Shown: positions 50,801 to 59,800 of the stretch, in pieces | Numbering within the stretch: position 1 is the first letter of the stretch | Layout: each line of letters begins with the position of its first letter | From: Allacma fusca | Taxonomy: Eukaryota > Arthropoda > Collembola > Symphypleona > Sminthuridae | DNA: 64,000 nt | Direction of reading: 5' to 3' | Assembly: GCA_947179485.1 (NCBI GenBank) | Contig: OX359245.1 | Span: 24,601,067-24,665,066, forward strand | Program-made: the position numbers and the translations under genes | Notes under the pieces: model-generated | The model's database searches: none | What the model was told of the DNA's origin: nothing | The model's input: only the letters and a program-made list of their open reading frames with translations

Positions 50801-52730
50801 CTAAGCTCGGGAATCGAAGCTAAGCCCCGGAATCGAAGCTAAGCTCCGGAATCAAAGCTAAGCTCCGGAATTGAAGCTAAGCTCCGTAATTTAATGCCAA
50901 GCTCCGGAATTTAATGCTTAGCTCCAGAATTTGATGCTAACCTCGGAAATCGAAGCTAAGCTCCGGAATCGAAGCTAAGCTCCGGAATCGAAGCTAAGCA
51001 CCAGAATCGAAGCTAAGCTCCGGAATCGAGCTAAGCTCCAGAATTGAAGCTAAGCTCCGGAATGTGAAGCTAAGCTCCGGAATTTGATGACAAGCTAAGG
51101 CATTTGATGCTAAGCTCAGTAATCAAAGCTAAGCTCCGGAATTCGATGCTAAGCTCCGGAATTGAAGCTAAGCTCCGGAATTGGATGCTAAGCTCCGGAA
51201 AGTGAAGCTAAGCTCCAGAATTGAAGCTAAGCTCCGGAATTTGATGCTAAGCTCCGGAATCGAAGCTAAGCTCCGGAATCGAAGCTAAGCTCCGGAATCG
51301 AAGCTAAGCTCCGGAATCGAAGCTAAGCTCCGGAATTGAAGCTAAGCTCCGGAATTCGATGCTAAGCTAAGGCATTTGATGCTAAGCTCCGTAATCAAAG
51401 CTTAGCTCCGGAATTGAAACTGAGCTCCGAAATTTGATGCTAAGCTCCGGAATGTGAAACTAAGCTCCGGAGTGTGAAGCTAAGCTACGCAATTTGATGC
51501 TAAGCTCCAGAATTTGATGCTAACCTCGGAAATCGAAGCTAAGCTCAGGAACTTGATGCTAAGCTCCGGCATGTGAAGGTAAGCTCCCGAATGTCAAGCT
51601 AAGCTCCGGAGTGTGAAGCTAAGCTACGAAATTTGATGCTAAGCTCCAGAATTTGATGCTAACCTCGGAAATCGAAGCTAAGCTCAGGAACTTGATGCTA
51701 AGCTCCGGAATGTGAAGGTAAGCTCCGGAATTGAAGCTAAGCTCCGGAATTTGATGCTAAGCTCCGGAATTGAAGCTAAGCTCCGGAATTTGATGCTAAG
51801 CTCCGGAATGTGAAACTAAGCTCCGGAATTTGATGCTAAGCTCCGGAATGTGAAGGTAAGCTCCGGAATGTGAAGCTAAGCTCCGGAGTGTGAAGCTAAG
51901 CTACGGAATTTGATGCTAAGCTCCGGAATCAAAGTTAATCGAAACTAAGCTCCGGAATCGAAGCCAAGCTCCGGAATCGAAGCTAAGCTCGGGAATCGAA
52001 GCTAATCCCCGGAATCGAAGCTAAGCTCCGGAATCGAAGCTAAGCCCCGGAATCGAAGCTAAGCCCCGGAATCGAAGCTAAGCTCCAGAATCGAAGCCAA
52101 GCTCCGGAATCGAAGCTAAGCTCGGAAATCGAAGCTAAGCCCTAGAATCGAAGCTAAGCTCCGGAAACGAAGATAAGCTCCGGAATCGAGCAAAGCTCCA
52201 GAATTAAAGCTAAGCTCCGGAATCGAAGCTAAGCTCCGGAATCGAGCTCAGCTCCAGAATTGAAGCTAAGCTCCGGAATTGAAGCTAAGCTCCGGAATCG
52301 AATCTAGGCTCCGGAATTGAAGCCAAGCTTCGGAATCGAAGCTAATATCCGGAATCGAAGATTAGCTCAGGAATTGAAGCTAATTCTGGAATTTAATACC
52401 AAGTTCCGGAATTTAATGCTAGGCTCCGGAATTTGATGCTAAGCTCCGGAATCAAAGCTTAGCTCCGGAATTTGATGCTAACCTTGGAAATCGAAGCTAA
52501 GCTCCGGAATCGAAGCTAAGCTCCGGAATCGAAGCTAAGCTCCGGAATGTGAGGCTAAGCTCCGGAATTTGATGCAAAGCTCCGGAATGTGAAGCTAAGC
52601 TCCGGAATTTGATGATAAGCTAAGGCATTTGATGCTAAGCTCCGTAATCAAAGCTAAGCTCCGGAATTGAAGCTGAGCTCCGGAACTTGATGCTAAGCTC
52701 CGGAATTTGAAACTAAGCTCCGGAATTTGA
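35831..52730. repeat. 8,442-bp tandem duplication within the satellite
   Basis: Copy A runs from about 35,831 to 44,272 and copy B from about 44,273 to 52,730. Private variants recur at exactly 8,442 bases: GCTAACCCCCCG (37,399 and 45,841), GAAACTAGGTTCC (37,821 and 46,263), CGACGCTAAGC (40,279 and 48,721), AATTCTGG (43,940 and 52,382). Everywhere I compared them the copies looked identical or nearly so. Identity breaks near 35,827 and 52,731. Confidence 0.92.
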
Positions 52731-53305
52731 TTCTAAGCTCCGGAAAGTGAAGCTAAGCTAAGGAGTGTGAAGCTAAGCTACGGAATTTGATGCTAAGCTC
52801 CGGAATGTGAAGCTAAGCTCCGGAATTGAAGCTAAGCTCCGGAATTTAATGCTAAGCTCCGGAATTTGATGCTAAGCTTCGGAATCCAAGCTTAGCTCCG
52901 GAATTTGATGCTAACCTTGGAAATCGAAGCCAAGCTCCGGATTCGAAGCTAAGCTCCGGAATCGAAGCTAAGCTCCGGAATGTGAGGCTAAGATCCGGAA
53001 TTTGATGCAAAGCTCCGGAATTTGATGACAAGCTAAGGCATTTGATGCTAAGCTCCGGAATTGAAGCTGAGCTCTGGAATTTCATGCTAAGCTCCGGAAT
53101 TTGAAACTAAGCTCCGGAATTTGATTCTAAGCTCCGGAATGTGAAGGTAAGCTTCGGAATGTGAAGCTAAGCTCCGGAGTGTGAAGCTAAGCTACGGAAT
53201 TTGATGCTAAGCTCCGGAATCGAAGCTAATCGAAACTAAGCTACGAAATCGAAGCTAAGCTCCGGAATCGAAGCTAAGCTCCGGAATCGAAGCCAAGCTC
53301 CGGAA

Positions 53306-55175
53306 TCGAAGCTAAGTTCGGGAATCGAAACTAAGCCCCGGAATCGAAGCAAAACTCCGGAATCGAAGCTAAGCCCCGGAATCGAAGCTAAGCTCCGGAA
53401 TCGAAGCTAAGCTCCGGAACCGAAGATAAGCTCCGGAATTGAAGCTAACCTCCGGAATCGAAGCTAAGCTCCGGAATCGAAGCTAAGCTTCGGAATCAAA
53501 CTAAGCTCCAGAATTGAAGCTAAGCTCCGGAATCGAAGCTAAGCTCGGGAATTGAAGCTAAGCCCCGGAATCGAAGCTATGCTCCGGAATCGAAGCTAAG
53601 CTCCAGAATTGAAGCTAAGCTCCGGAATTTAATGCCAAGCTCCGGAATTTAATGCTAAGCTCCGGAATTTGATGCTTAACTTCGGAATCGAAGCTTAGCT
53701 CCGGAATTTGATGCTAACCTCGGAAATCGAAGCTAAGCTCAGGAATCGAAGCTAAGCTCCTGAACTTGATGCTAAGCTCCGGAATGTGAAGCTAAGCTCC
53801 GGAGTTTGAAGCTAAGCTACGGAATTTGATGCTTAGCTCCGGAATCAAAGCTAAGCTCCGAAATCGAAGCTAATCGAAACTAAGCTCCGGAATAGAAGCT
53901 AAGCTCCAGAGTCGAAGCTAAGCTCCGGAATAGAAGCTAAGCCCCGGAATCAAAGCTAAGCCCCGGAATCAAAGCTAAGCTCCGGAATCGAAGCTAAGCC
54001 CCGGAATCGAAGCTAAGCTCCGGAATTGAAGCTAAGCTCCAGAATCGAAGCTAAGCTCCGGAATCGAGCTAAGCTCCAGAATTGAAGCTAAGCTCCGGAA
54101 TGTGAAGCTAAGCTCCGGAATTTGATGACAAGCTTAGGCATTTGATGCTAAGCTCAGTAATCAAAGCTAAGCTCCGGAATTGAAGCTAAGCTCCGGAATT
54201 GGATGCTAAGCTCCGGAAAGTGAAGCTAAGCTCCAGAATTGAAGCTAAGTTCGGGAATCGAAACTAAGCCCCGGAATCGAAGCAAAACTCCGGAATCGAA
54301 GCTAAGCCCCGGAATCGAAGCTAAGCTCCGGAATCGAAGCTAAGCTCCGGAACCGAAGATAAGCTCCGGAATTGAAGCTAACCTCCGGAATCGAAGCTAA
54401 GCTCCGGAATCGAAGCTAAGCTTCGGAATCAAACTAAGCTCCAGAATTGAAGCTAAGCTCCGGAATCGAAGCTAAGCTCGGGAATTGAAGCTAAGCCCCG
54501 GAATCGAAGCTATGCTCCGGAATCGAAGCTAAGCTCCAGAATTGAAGCTAAGCTCCGGAATTTAATGCCAAGCTCCGGAATTTAATGCTAAGCTCCGGAA
54601 TTTGATGCTTAACTTCGGAATCGAAGCTTAGCTCCGGAATTTGATGCTAACCTCGGAAATCGAAGCTAAGCTCAGGAATCGAAGCTAAGCTCCTGAACTT
54701 GATGCTAAGCTCCGGAATGTGAAGCTAAGCTCCGGAGTTTGAAGCTAAGCTACGGAATTTGATGCTTAGCTCCGGAATCAAAGCTAAGCTCCGAAATCGA
54801 AGCTAATCGAAACTAAGCTCCGGAATAGAAGCTAAGCTCCAGAGTCGAAGCTAAGCTCCGGAATAGAAGCTAAGCCCCGGAATCAAAGCTAAGCCCCGGA
54901 ATCAAAGCTAAGCTCCGGAATCGAAGCTAAGCCCCGGAATCGAAGCTAAGCTCCGGAATTGAAGCTAAGCTCCAGAATCGAAGCTAAGCTCCGGAATCGA
55001 GCTAAGCTCCAGAATTGAAGCTAAGCTCCGGAATGTGAAGCTAAGCTCCGGAATTTGATGACAAGCTTAGGCATTTGATGCTAAGCTCAGTAATCAAAGC
55101 TAAGCTCCGGAATTGAAGCTAAGCTCCGGAATTGGATGCTAAGCTCCGGAAAGTGAAGCTAAGCTCCAGAATTGA
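53306..55175. repeat. 933-bp tandem duplication within the satellite
   Basis: GCTAAGTTCGGG at 53,311 recurs at 54,244 and AGCTTAGGCATTTG at 54,131 recurs at 55,064, both 933 bases apart, with the sequence between them matching closely. Confidence 0.85.
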
Positions 55176-55297
55176 AGCTAAGCTCCGGAATTTGATGCTA
55201 AGCTCCGGAATCGAAGCTAAGCTCCGGAACCGAAGCTAAGCTCCGGAATTGAAGCTAAGCTCCGGAATTCGATGCTAAGCTAAGGCATTTGATGCTA

Positions 55298-55312
55298 CCC
55301 AAGCAGCACAAC
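55298..55312 (+). repeat. Left terminal inverted repeat of the transposon
   Basis: CCCAAGCAGCACAAC, exactly complementary to 59786-59800. The following 250 bases carry many ACGTT/AACGT words, possible transposase-binding sites. Confidence 0.92.
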
Positions 55313-56047
55313 GACGTCAATAGAACGTTGAATACACGTTTAACCCAGAAACCATATACGTTTACGTAACGTGAACAGATGGTGTGTAGTTCGTTGAGAA
55401 AGCGTTTTTTTCACGTCGAAATGTCCGCAGATCGCTATACATGTACAATAGGATAGAAACGTCAAAGTAACGTATAATATATACGAATAATCCACGTAAA
55501 AGCTATACCTACTTTTGCACGTTTGTCAGTACAATAAATGCTGCTTGCAGAATTATAGTAATGATAATAAAGTGAATTTTAGAAATAAATAATCAAGTCC
55601 CGCTACAACTTTTATCAAGTTATTACTTAAATAATGATTACGGTTTATTAAATGCATTATGGAGAATAATAATATGGATTCCAATATGCTCCAAAAACTG
55701 AAGACGAATTCACAATATTAACAAATAATATCAATCATTTCAAATATTCCAATAATAAAATAAATTCACCAATATGTTCAAATAATTAAAGTTACAATAT
55801 ATAAAATTATTACAATTCGCGCGACTTCATTCAATTATAAAGATGTATTAATAAAAGTCTAAAAATTATTAGAAATAAAGTGAACGCTGCAACTATTGGT
55901 CAGAAACCCACCGTCCAACTTCACTCCAACCTTTCGCAGTTCCTTTTCTTCAATCTAAAATTTTTGGGACAAATATTCACAACAAATATAAACTCCTAAA
56001 CAAATGACATGGTTAAATACTATATTATAAAATTCGGCATTCGTTAA

Positions 56048-58356
56048 TTACTTCAGTCTTGCAGGAGCTTGTTCCAGCCAGTCCTTCGTATCTGCTTCGT
56101 ACACGATTCGTTTACAGTCAGGATAGTTCACCCTCACAGCAGCTAAAAATAATTGTTGATATTTAAAGCTTGCATTCAATAGTCTACAATGTAAAGTTAA
56201 TACATGAGGAAATATTGTCGTAAACACATTCAGCAACAGTTAAGTACACCCTTATTGGGTACCCGAATAGCCCAGTTGAAATTGGATGCAATGTCATCCG
56301 TGTGGCAAGCCACTCATGCTTTTCTAATGCACGATTCTGCCCCACCACCGCCCATATTCGATAACAAATGAATCCAGAGCAAACCAATAATAAAACGTTA
56401 TTCCCGATAACATGACGATCTTTGAACTCGATTTTTCAATTAAATTACCAGTTCCGACTTATATGACAGATCTTCGGAAACATGGCTTTCGAAATCGTCT
56501 GAACTGTATCGAGTGATGCTCTATTCTGCTGTCCAATGGGAAGTATACTCGCCTTCAGTGATTCAAGAACTTTTGTGTGCTGAAGTTGCCTGAATTTAAT
56601 GGTCTCTAATGAGCACAGACGTTTCGAAGCCTATAAAACCCAAAATAGCACGTACTTACGATTAACACTAAGCCCAATAAATCAATGTAGCAAATAATGA
56701 CCTGAAATGATTTCTACTGATGTTGACGTTTGTAGTTGCTTCAATGAAAATGCACTTGATCTACCCAAGTTGATTTTAACTCCGAGATTTACTTGACTAG
56801 TACAGTTTTAGGGTTTTTTGGTTTTCTCAAATCATCAACAATATTTTGTGGGATGTTTAGTGGGTCCACAATGGACTTTCTACTAGTTTCAGATTCTGAT
56901 TTGCTTGAGTCTAAGCTTTCGTCGATCGAAACAAACTGTGCGGTAATAGGTGGTGAAATCAATTTACGAATCGATTGATATAATTCTTTCTTGGTCGCCG
57001 CTGCAAAATTGAAAAATAATCATCAAGCAAAGCAGTAATTAAACTTTCTATGCTTAATTAATATCAATCTGAGGGGACCTGTAAAGTAAGGTCCACATGT
57101 TAATAAAATTCAATCATTTTTGGTAGACCAATGCAGGGCACATAAAAAACACGATGTATGGTAAACGGTGCACCGAAATTTGCATAGTACACATCCGACA
57201 CACGGACAACTTTCGTTTTGTGCAGGGAAACCCAAATTTTTACAAGAATGTTAACTAATTTCAATTCTATATCTTGATTCGTGCTTGGTAGACATTCTTT
57301 CGTGGTATATTTGAGTAATTTTGAATTTTTTTGAAACTTCAATCTAAAGGAAACAAAACAGGAAGCCTCACAATCTTCAAAATGTCATAAAATGATCCAA
57401 CCGATGAATACAATATCGTCGAAATTTTGGAAGGGCGTACAGAAGCATTGTCCCTGCGGCAAATTTAAATAATAAAAAGGGGTTCAAAGTTCTCAAAAAT
57501 TCTAAAAATTTCAAAACAATTTTTAAACGAACGTAGAGAAAAATTGCCCTCTTCGTCGGTTAGTTTCACGAATTTTTCAAACTTTTAAGAGTATTCTGTT
57601 TAATAAAAATGTTAAGTAATTACTCAAATATACCGCGGAGGCATTTATTCGGAACCTCTTTGCCGAAATTCGATAATATTGTGGCCACCAGATATAAAAA
57701 AATTCAGAATGTTTAGAGAATTTTAATCATTTTTGAAAATTTCGAGAGAATTTTGTTCCCTGAAAAATTCCAAAATTGCCCGTATGTCGGATACTATGCA
57801 AATTTCAGTGAAACTTTCACCATACACCGTTTTATTTATTTGCCCAAAAATGATCGAATTTTATTGTAATGAGGACTTTACCTTATAGGTTCCCTGTAAA
57901 TCAACTGAATTTACAAATTTTCAACTTGCCTTCTGGTTTAAAAATGTTTCTTGTTCGTTTTGAGGGATTTTTAGCCTCTATTCCGATATCTGACATCACC
58001 TCTGCTTTATGAGCTCCCACCCTTGCTTTCTCCAATGTTGCATAAATATCAATAACTTTTATAATTATTAGGTAATCTGTATTGGGTGTGCCCATTTAAT
58101 ATGTGAGGAATCTAACAAATAATTCTACGTTTTCTTTTTAGGATTTGTAACCAAAATAAACATAGTATCCTTTTATGTTGTCGGGATGCTTCTTCCAGTC
58201 CTCCGAATGAGTAACACACGATTTAATTGCTGCAGTAATTTTTGTAGTGTTCCGAAAATTCGGCCAATAACACCAGTCCGAATCATCGGTGATTCATTTG
58301 GTCGGCACAGATTCCACTACATTTGTCTCCGAGAAAAGCACTACAGTGAATTCCAT
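56048..58356 (-). pseudogene. DUF4806-like transposon accessory gene, broken
   Basis: The reading starts after a TTTTTATAG acceptor with ATG 58358-58356 or so: MEFTVVLFSETNVVESVPTK, then a TGA (58296-58294) where the family normally has Trp, then ITDDSDWCYWPNF and EDWKKHPDNIKGYYVYFG. A second piece (to about 57,903) holds IYATLEKARVGAHKAEVMSD. A third, serine-rich piece lies at 57,002-56,790, and a fourth near 56,580-56,450. The C-terminal part has NMGGGGAESCIRKA, a TGA (56316-56314), IASNFNWAIRVPNKG, and ends AVRVNYPDCK...DTKDWLEQAPARLK at TAA 56050-56048. N-terminal VVEF...WP...W plus a C-terminal WL-x2-A-x2-R block is the layout of arthropod proteins annotated with DUF4806. The function is unknown; a DNA-binding or regulatory role is a guess. 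Confidence 0.65.
57072..57895. mobile_element. Foldback element nested in the transposon
   Basis: About 820 bases with inverted ends: left GGGGACCTGTAAAGTAAGGTCC, right (reversed) GGGAACCTATAAGGTAAAGTCC. The complementarity continues inwards for about 150 bases (AATAAAATTCAATCATTTTTGG against AATAAAATTCGATCATTTTTGG; GAAATTTGCATAGTA on both arms). It lies between exon-like pieces of the DUF4806-like gene. No target duplication was clear. Confidence 0.65.
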
Positions 58357-58495
58357 ACTGATCTATAAAAAATGTGGAAGAGTAGAATATATCACAATTA
58401 TTTTTAAATGGTAACCGCATGTATTTTTTAGAAACTGAATCAAGGGACCAGACACGTGCAGATGAATAACTGTTACAACAAACGCTTAAAATATT

Positions 58496-59477
58496 TTAGT
58501 TTGAGGAATCACAAGGGGATTTGAAAGCGTCGGAGTAGCTCACTACTTTTTCACCAACTACGTACAAATTTGGATCATCCGCTATAAAATTTAAGCACTT
58601 TATTGAGGTCCCGCGTTTAAGTTGGCAGTTTCTGTCGCTACTAGACAGTTTTAGCGTAAAACTCGAAATATTTGCCACTTTAAACTGTTTTGAAGAAGTA
58701 ATGCTCAAATTTGGTCCAGCTGAATGATTTTGACCTAGTTGAGGAACAACTTGACAACCAGGCTCCCAACGTGTATACCTTGCACGTTAAGCACTTCACT
58801 TTCCTGTGCAAAATCAGCCAAGTACAAACTCAGGACAAAAGGTTTCGGAGTACAATGATAAATACCAATGACAAATGGCCTTGATTTCGGAATATTTGAA
58901 ACCCAACCTAGTATTGGCCATAACTGTGAATTGCTGCTCTGGGAGTACGGGGCACAGTCGATTATTACATCCAAATATATAATAGGCATGAAAAAGTGTA
59001 TCGTTTTCAATTCTACCTCAATGTGTTTATTTTCCGGATCCGATTTTCCTTGAAGTGACCTGACAAGTAAAGTTGAAGTTACTGTGAAGTCTTAAATAAT
59101 GTCCATGCATCGTTTGGAAGTGCAACATTTAAATCACAACCGTTAAGGATTTTCAAAAGTCTTGAGGTTGAACAATGGTTAATATTTTCTTCCAGAGCCC
59201 AAATCCTTAAATGCTCCTGTAAATCTTCTTTTCTTAATTCTGGAACTTTAACTTCAATTGTATATTAATTACGGTAGGATGAATCACTATTACTATTATT
59301 TGTACATTTAATATTATAATTAGTTTGATTTTGATTTTGTACACTGAGCTTGAAATTATTAGAGGTTTTCTGAGGACAGTTTTCAGCCGGCGCTTTTATT
59401 TGATTAAACATACTTAACTTCTTTGCTGTTGCTGAAACTATTATCCTCCTCATGTGACGTGCACTGTATTTGAGCAT
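58496..59477 (-). pseudogene. Transposase ('transposase domain-containing protein' type), broken
   Basis: The minus-strand frame from 59477 begins MLKYSARHMRRIIVSATAKK, runs through an Asn/Gln-rich stretch to TAA 59267-59265, continues in the same frame with ELRKEDLQEHLRIWALEENI and LLKILNGCDLNVALPNDAWT, and hits TAA 59081-59079. A shift then leads to LDVIIDCAPYSQSSNSQLW, PILGWVSNIPKSRPFVIGIY (to about 58,737). A third frame (58708-58496) ends DDPNLYVVGEKVV and SPCDSSN. The pattern 'LRxWA...LLKIL...LPxDAxTLxKT', then 'DGxPLxKSSxxxxWPIL...PFVIGIY', is that of proteins usually labelled transposase domain-containing in cnidarian, fish and arthropod genomes. The middle of the protein, including any 'DAPARSF'-like block, appears deleted. 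At least two stops and two frameshifts: not functional. Confidence 0.7.
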
Positions 59478-59785
59478 TTAATGAAACTATAATAATCAGT
59501 CACTTACCCGTGAAATTATTAACTGTAAAAAGAAACTTGATCCAGTGATGGTGGTAATTTGGTCACACGTCCGCCGCCACATGCAAAGATGAAACATTTA
59601 CAGTTTGAGAATAATTACACGCTGAGCCGCATGCGCGTATTATTTTTAAGATTATTCAACGTATTTTTAACGTAGAGGTTCTACCGATATATGTTCGTAC
59701 AAAACAAACGTGCATAAAACGTTTAGTTCAGGGGTGGTTGAAACAGATACTAAATATCTACATAATTTAAACGTTTCAGGTTTCA

Positions 59786-59800
59786 GTTGTGCTGCTTGGG
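59786..59800 (-). repeat. Right terminal inverted repeat of the transposon
   Basis: GTTGTGCTGCTTGGG, the exact reverse complement of the left end, followed by TA and the resumed satellite. Inside it lie AAACGTTTCAGG, AAAACGTTTAG and CAAACGTGCA. Confidence 0.92.

Larger units (their letters stand above)
22865..55297. repeat. Satellite array of about 19/20-bp units, left block
   Basis: About 32 kb of tandem units sharing the core GCTAAGCTCCGGAAT. Main variants: GAATCGAAGCTAAGCTCCG (19 bp), GAATTGAAGCTAAGCTCCG (19 bp), GAATTTGATGCTAAGCTCCG (20 bp) and GAATGTGAAGGTAAGCTCCG (20 bp), with occasional 18-bp forms. Variants follow each other in repeated orders, giving higher-order structure. The array starts abruptly after 22,860, where the first units are imperfect. 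No gene was seen inside; minus-strand open frames of 60-80 codons are translations of the repeat. Confidence 0.97.
55298..59800 (-). mobile_element. Two-gene DNA transposon inserted in the satellite, decayed
   Basis: A 4,503-bp non-satellite block with perfect 15-bp terminal inverted repeats, CCCAAGCAGCACAAC, and TA on both sides (55296-55297 and 59801-59802). The uninterrupted version of the site, GATGCTAAGCTCCGTAATC, occurs elsewhere in the array (for example around 62,660) with one TA, which proves insertion and defines the ends. Both genes lie on the minus strand: a transposase-like gene near the right end, and a DUF4806-like gene beyond it. Both are broken. Terminal regions are rich in ACGT words. 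I cannot name the superfamily with confidence; TA duplication alone is not enough to call it Tc1/mariner, and the protein motifs are unlike mariner. Confidence 0.9.

Noticed and set aside
52852..53085. Minus-strand open frames in the satellite (also 61133-61345 and plus 29023-29253)
   Set aside because: Direct translations of the 19/20-bp repeat; unit lengths that are not multiples of three and frequent stops elsewhere argue against coding.
57100..57342. 80-codon minus-strand frame inside the transposon
   Set aside because: It lies in one arm of the nested foldback element and is mirrored in the other arm, so it is structural repeat sequence.
55298..59800. Naming the transposon Tc1/mariner from its TA duplication
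   Set aside because: The ends (CCCAAG...) and protein motifs (LRxWA, WPILG, FVIGIY) are not those of mariner-type transposases.
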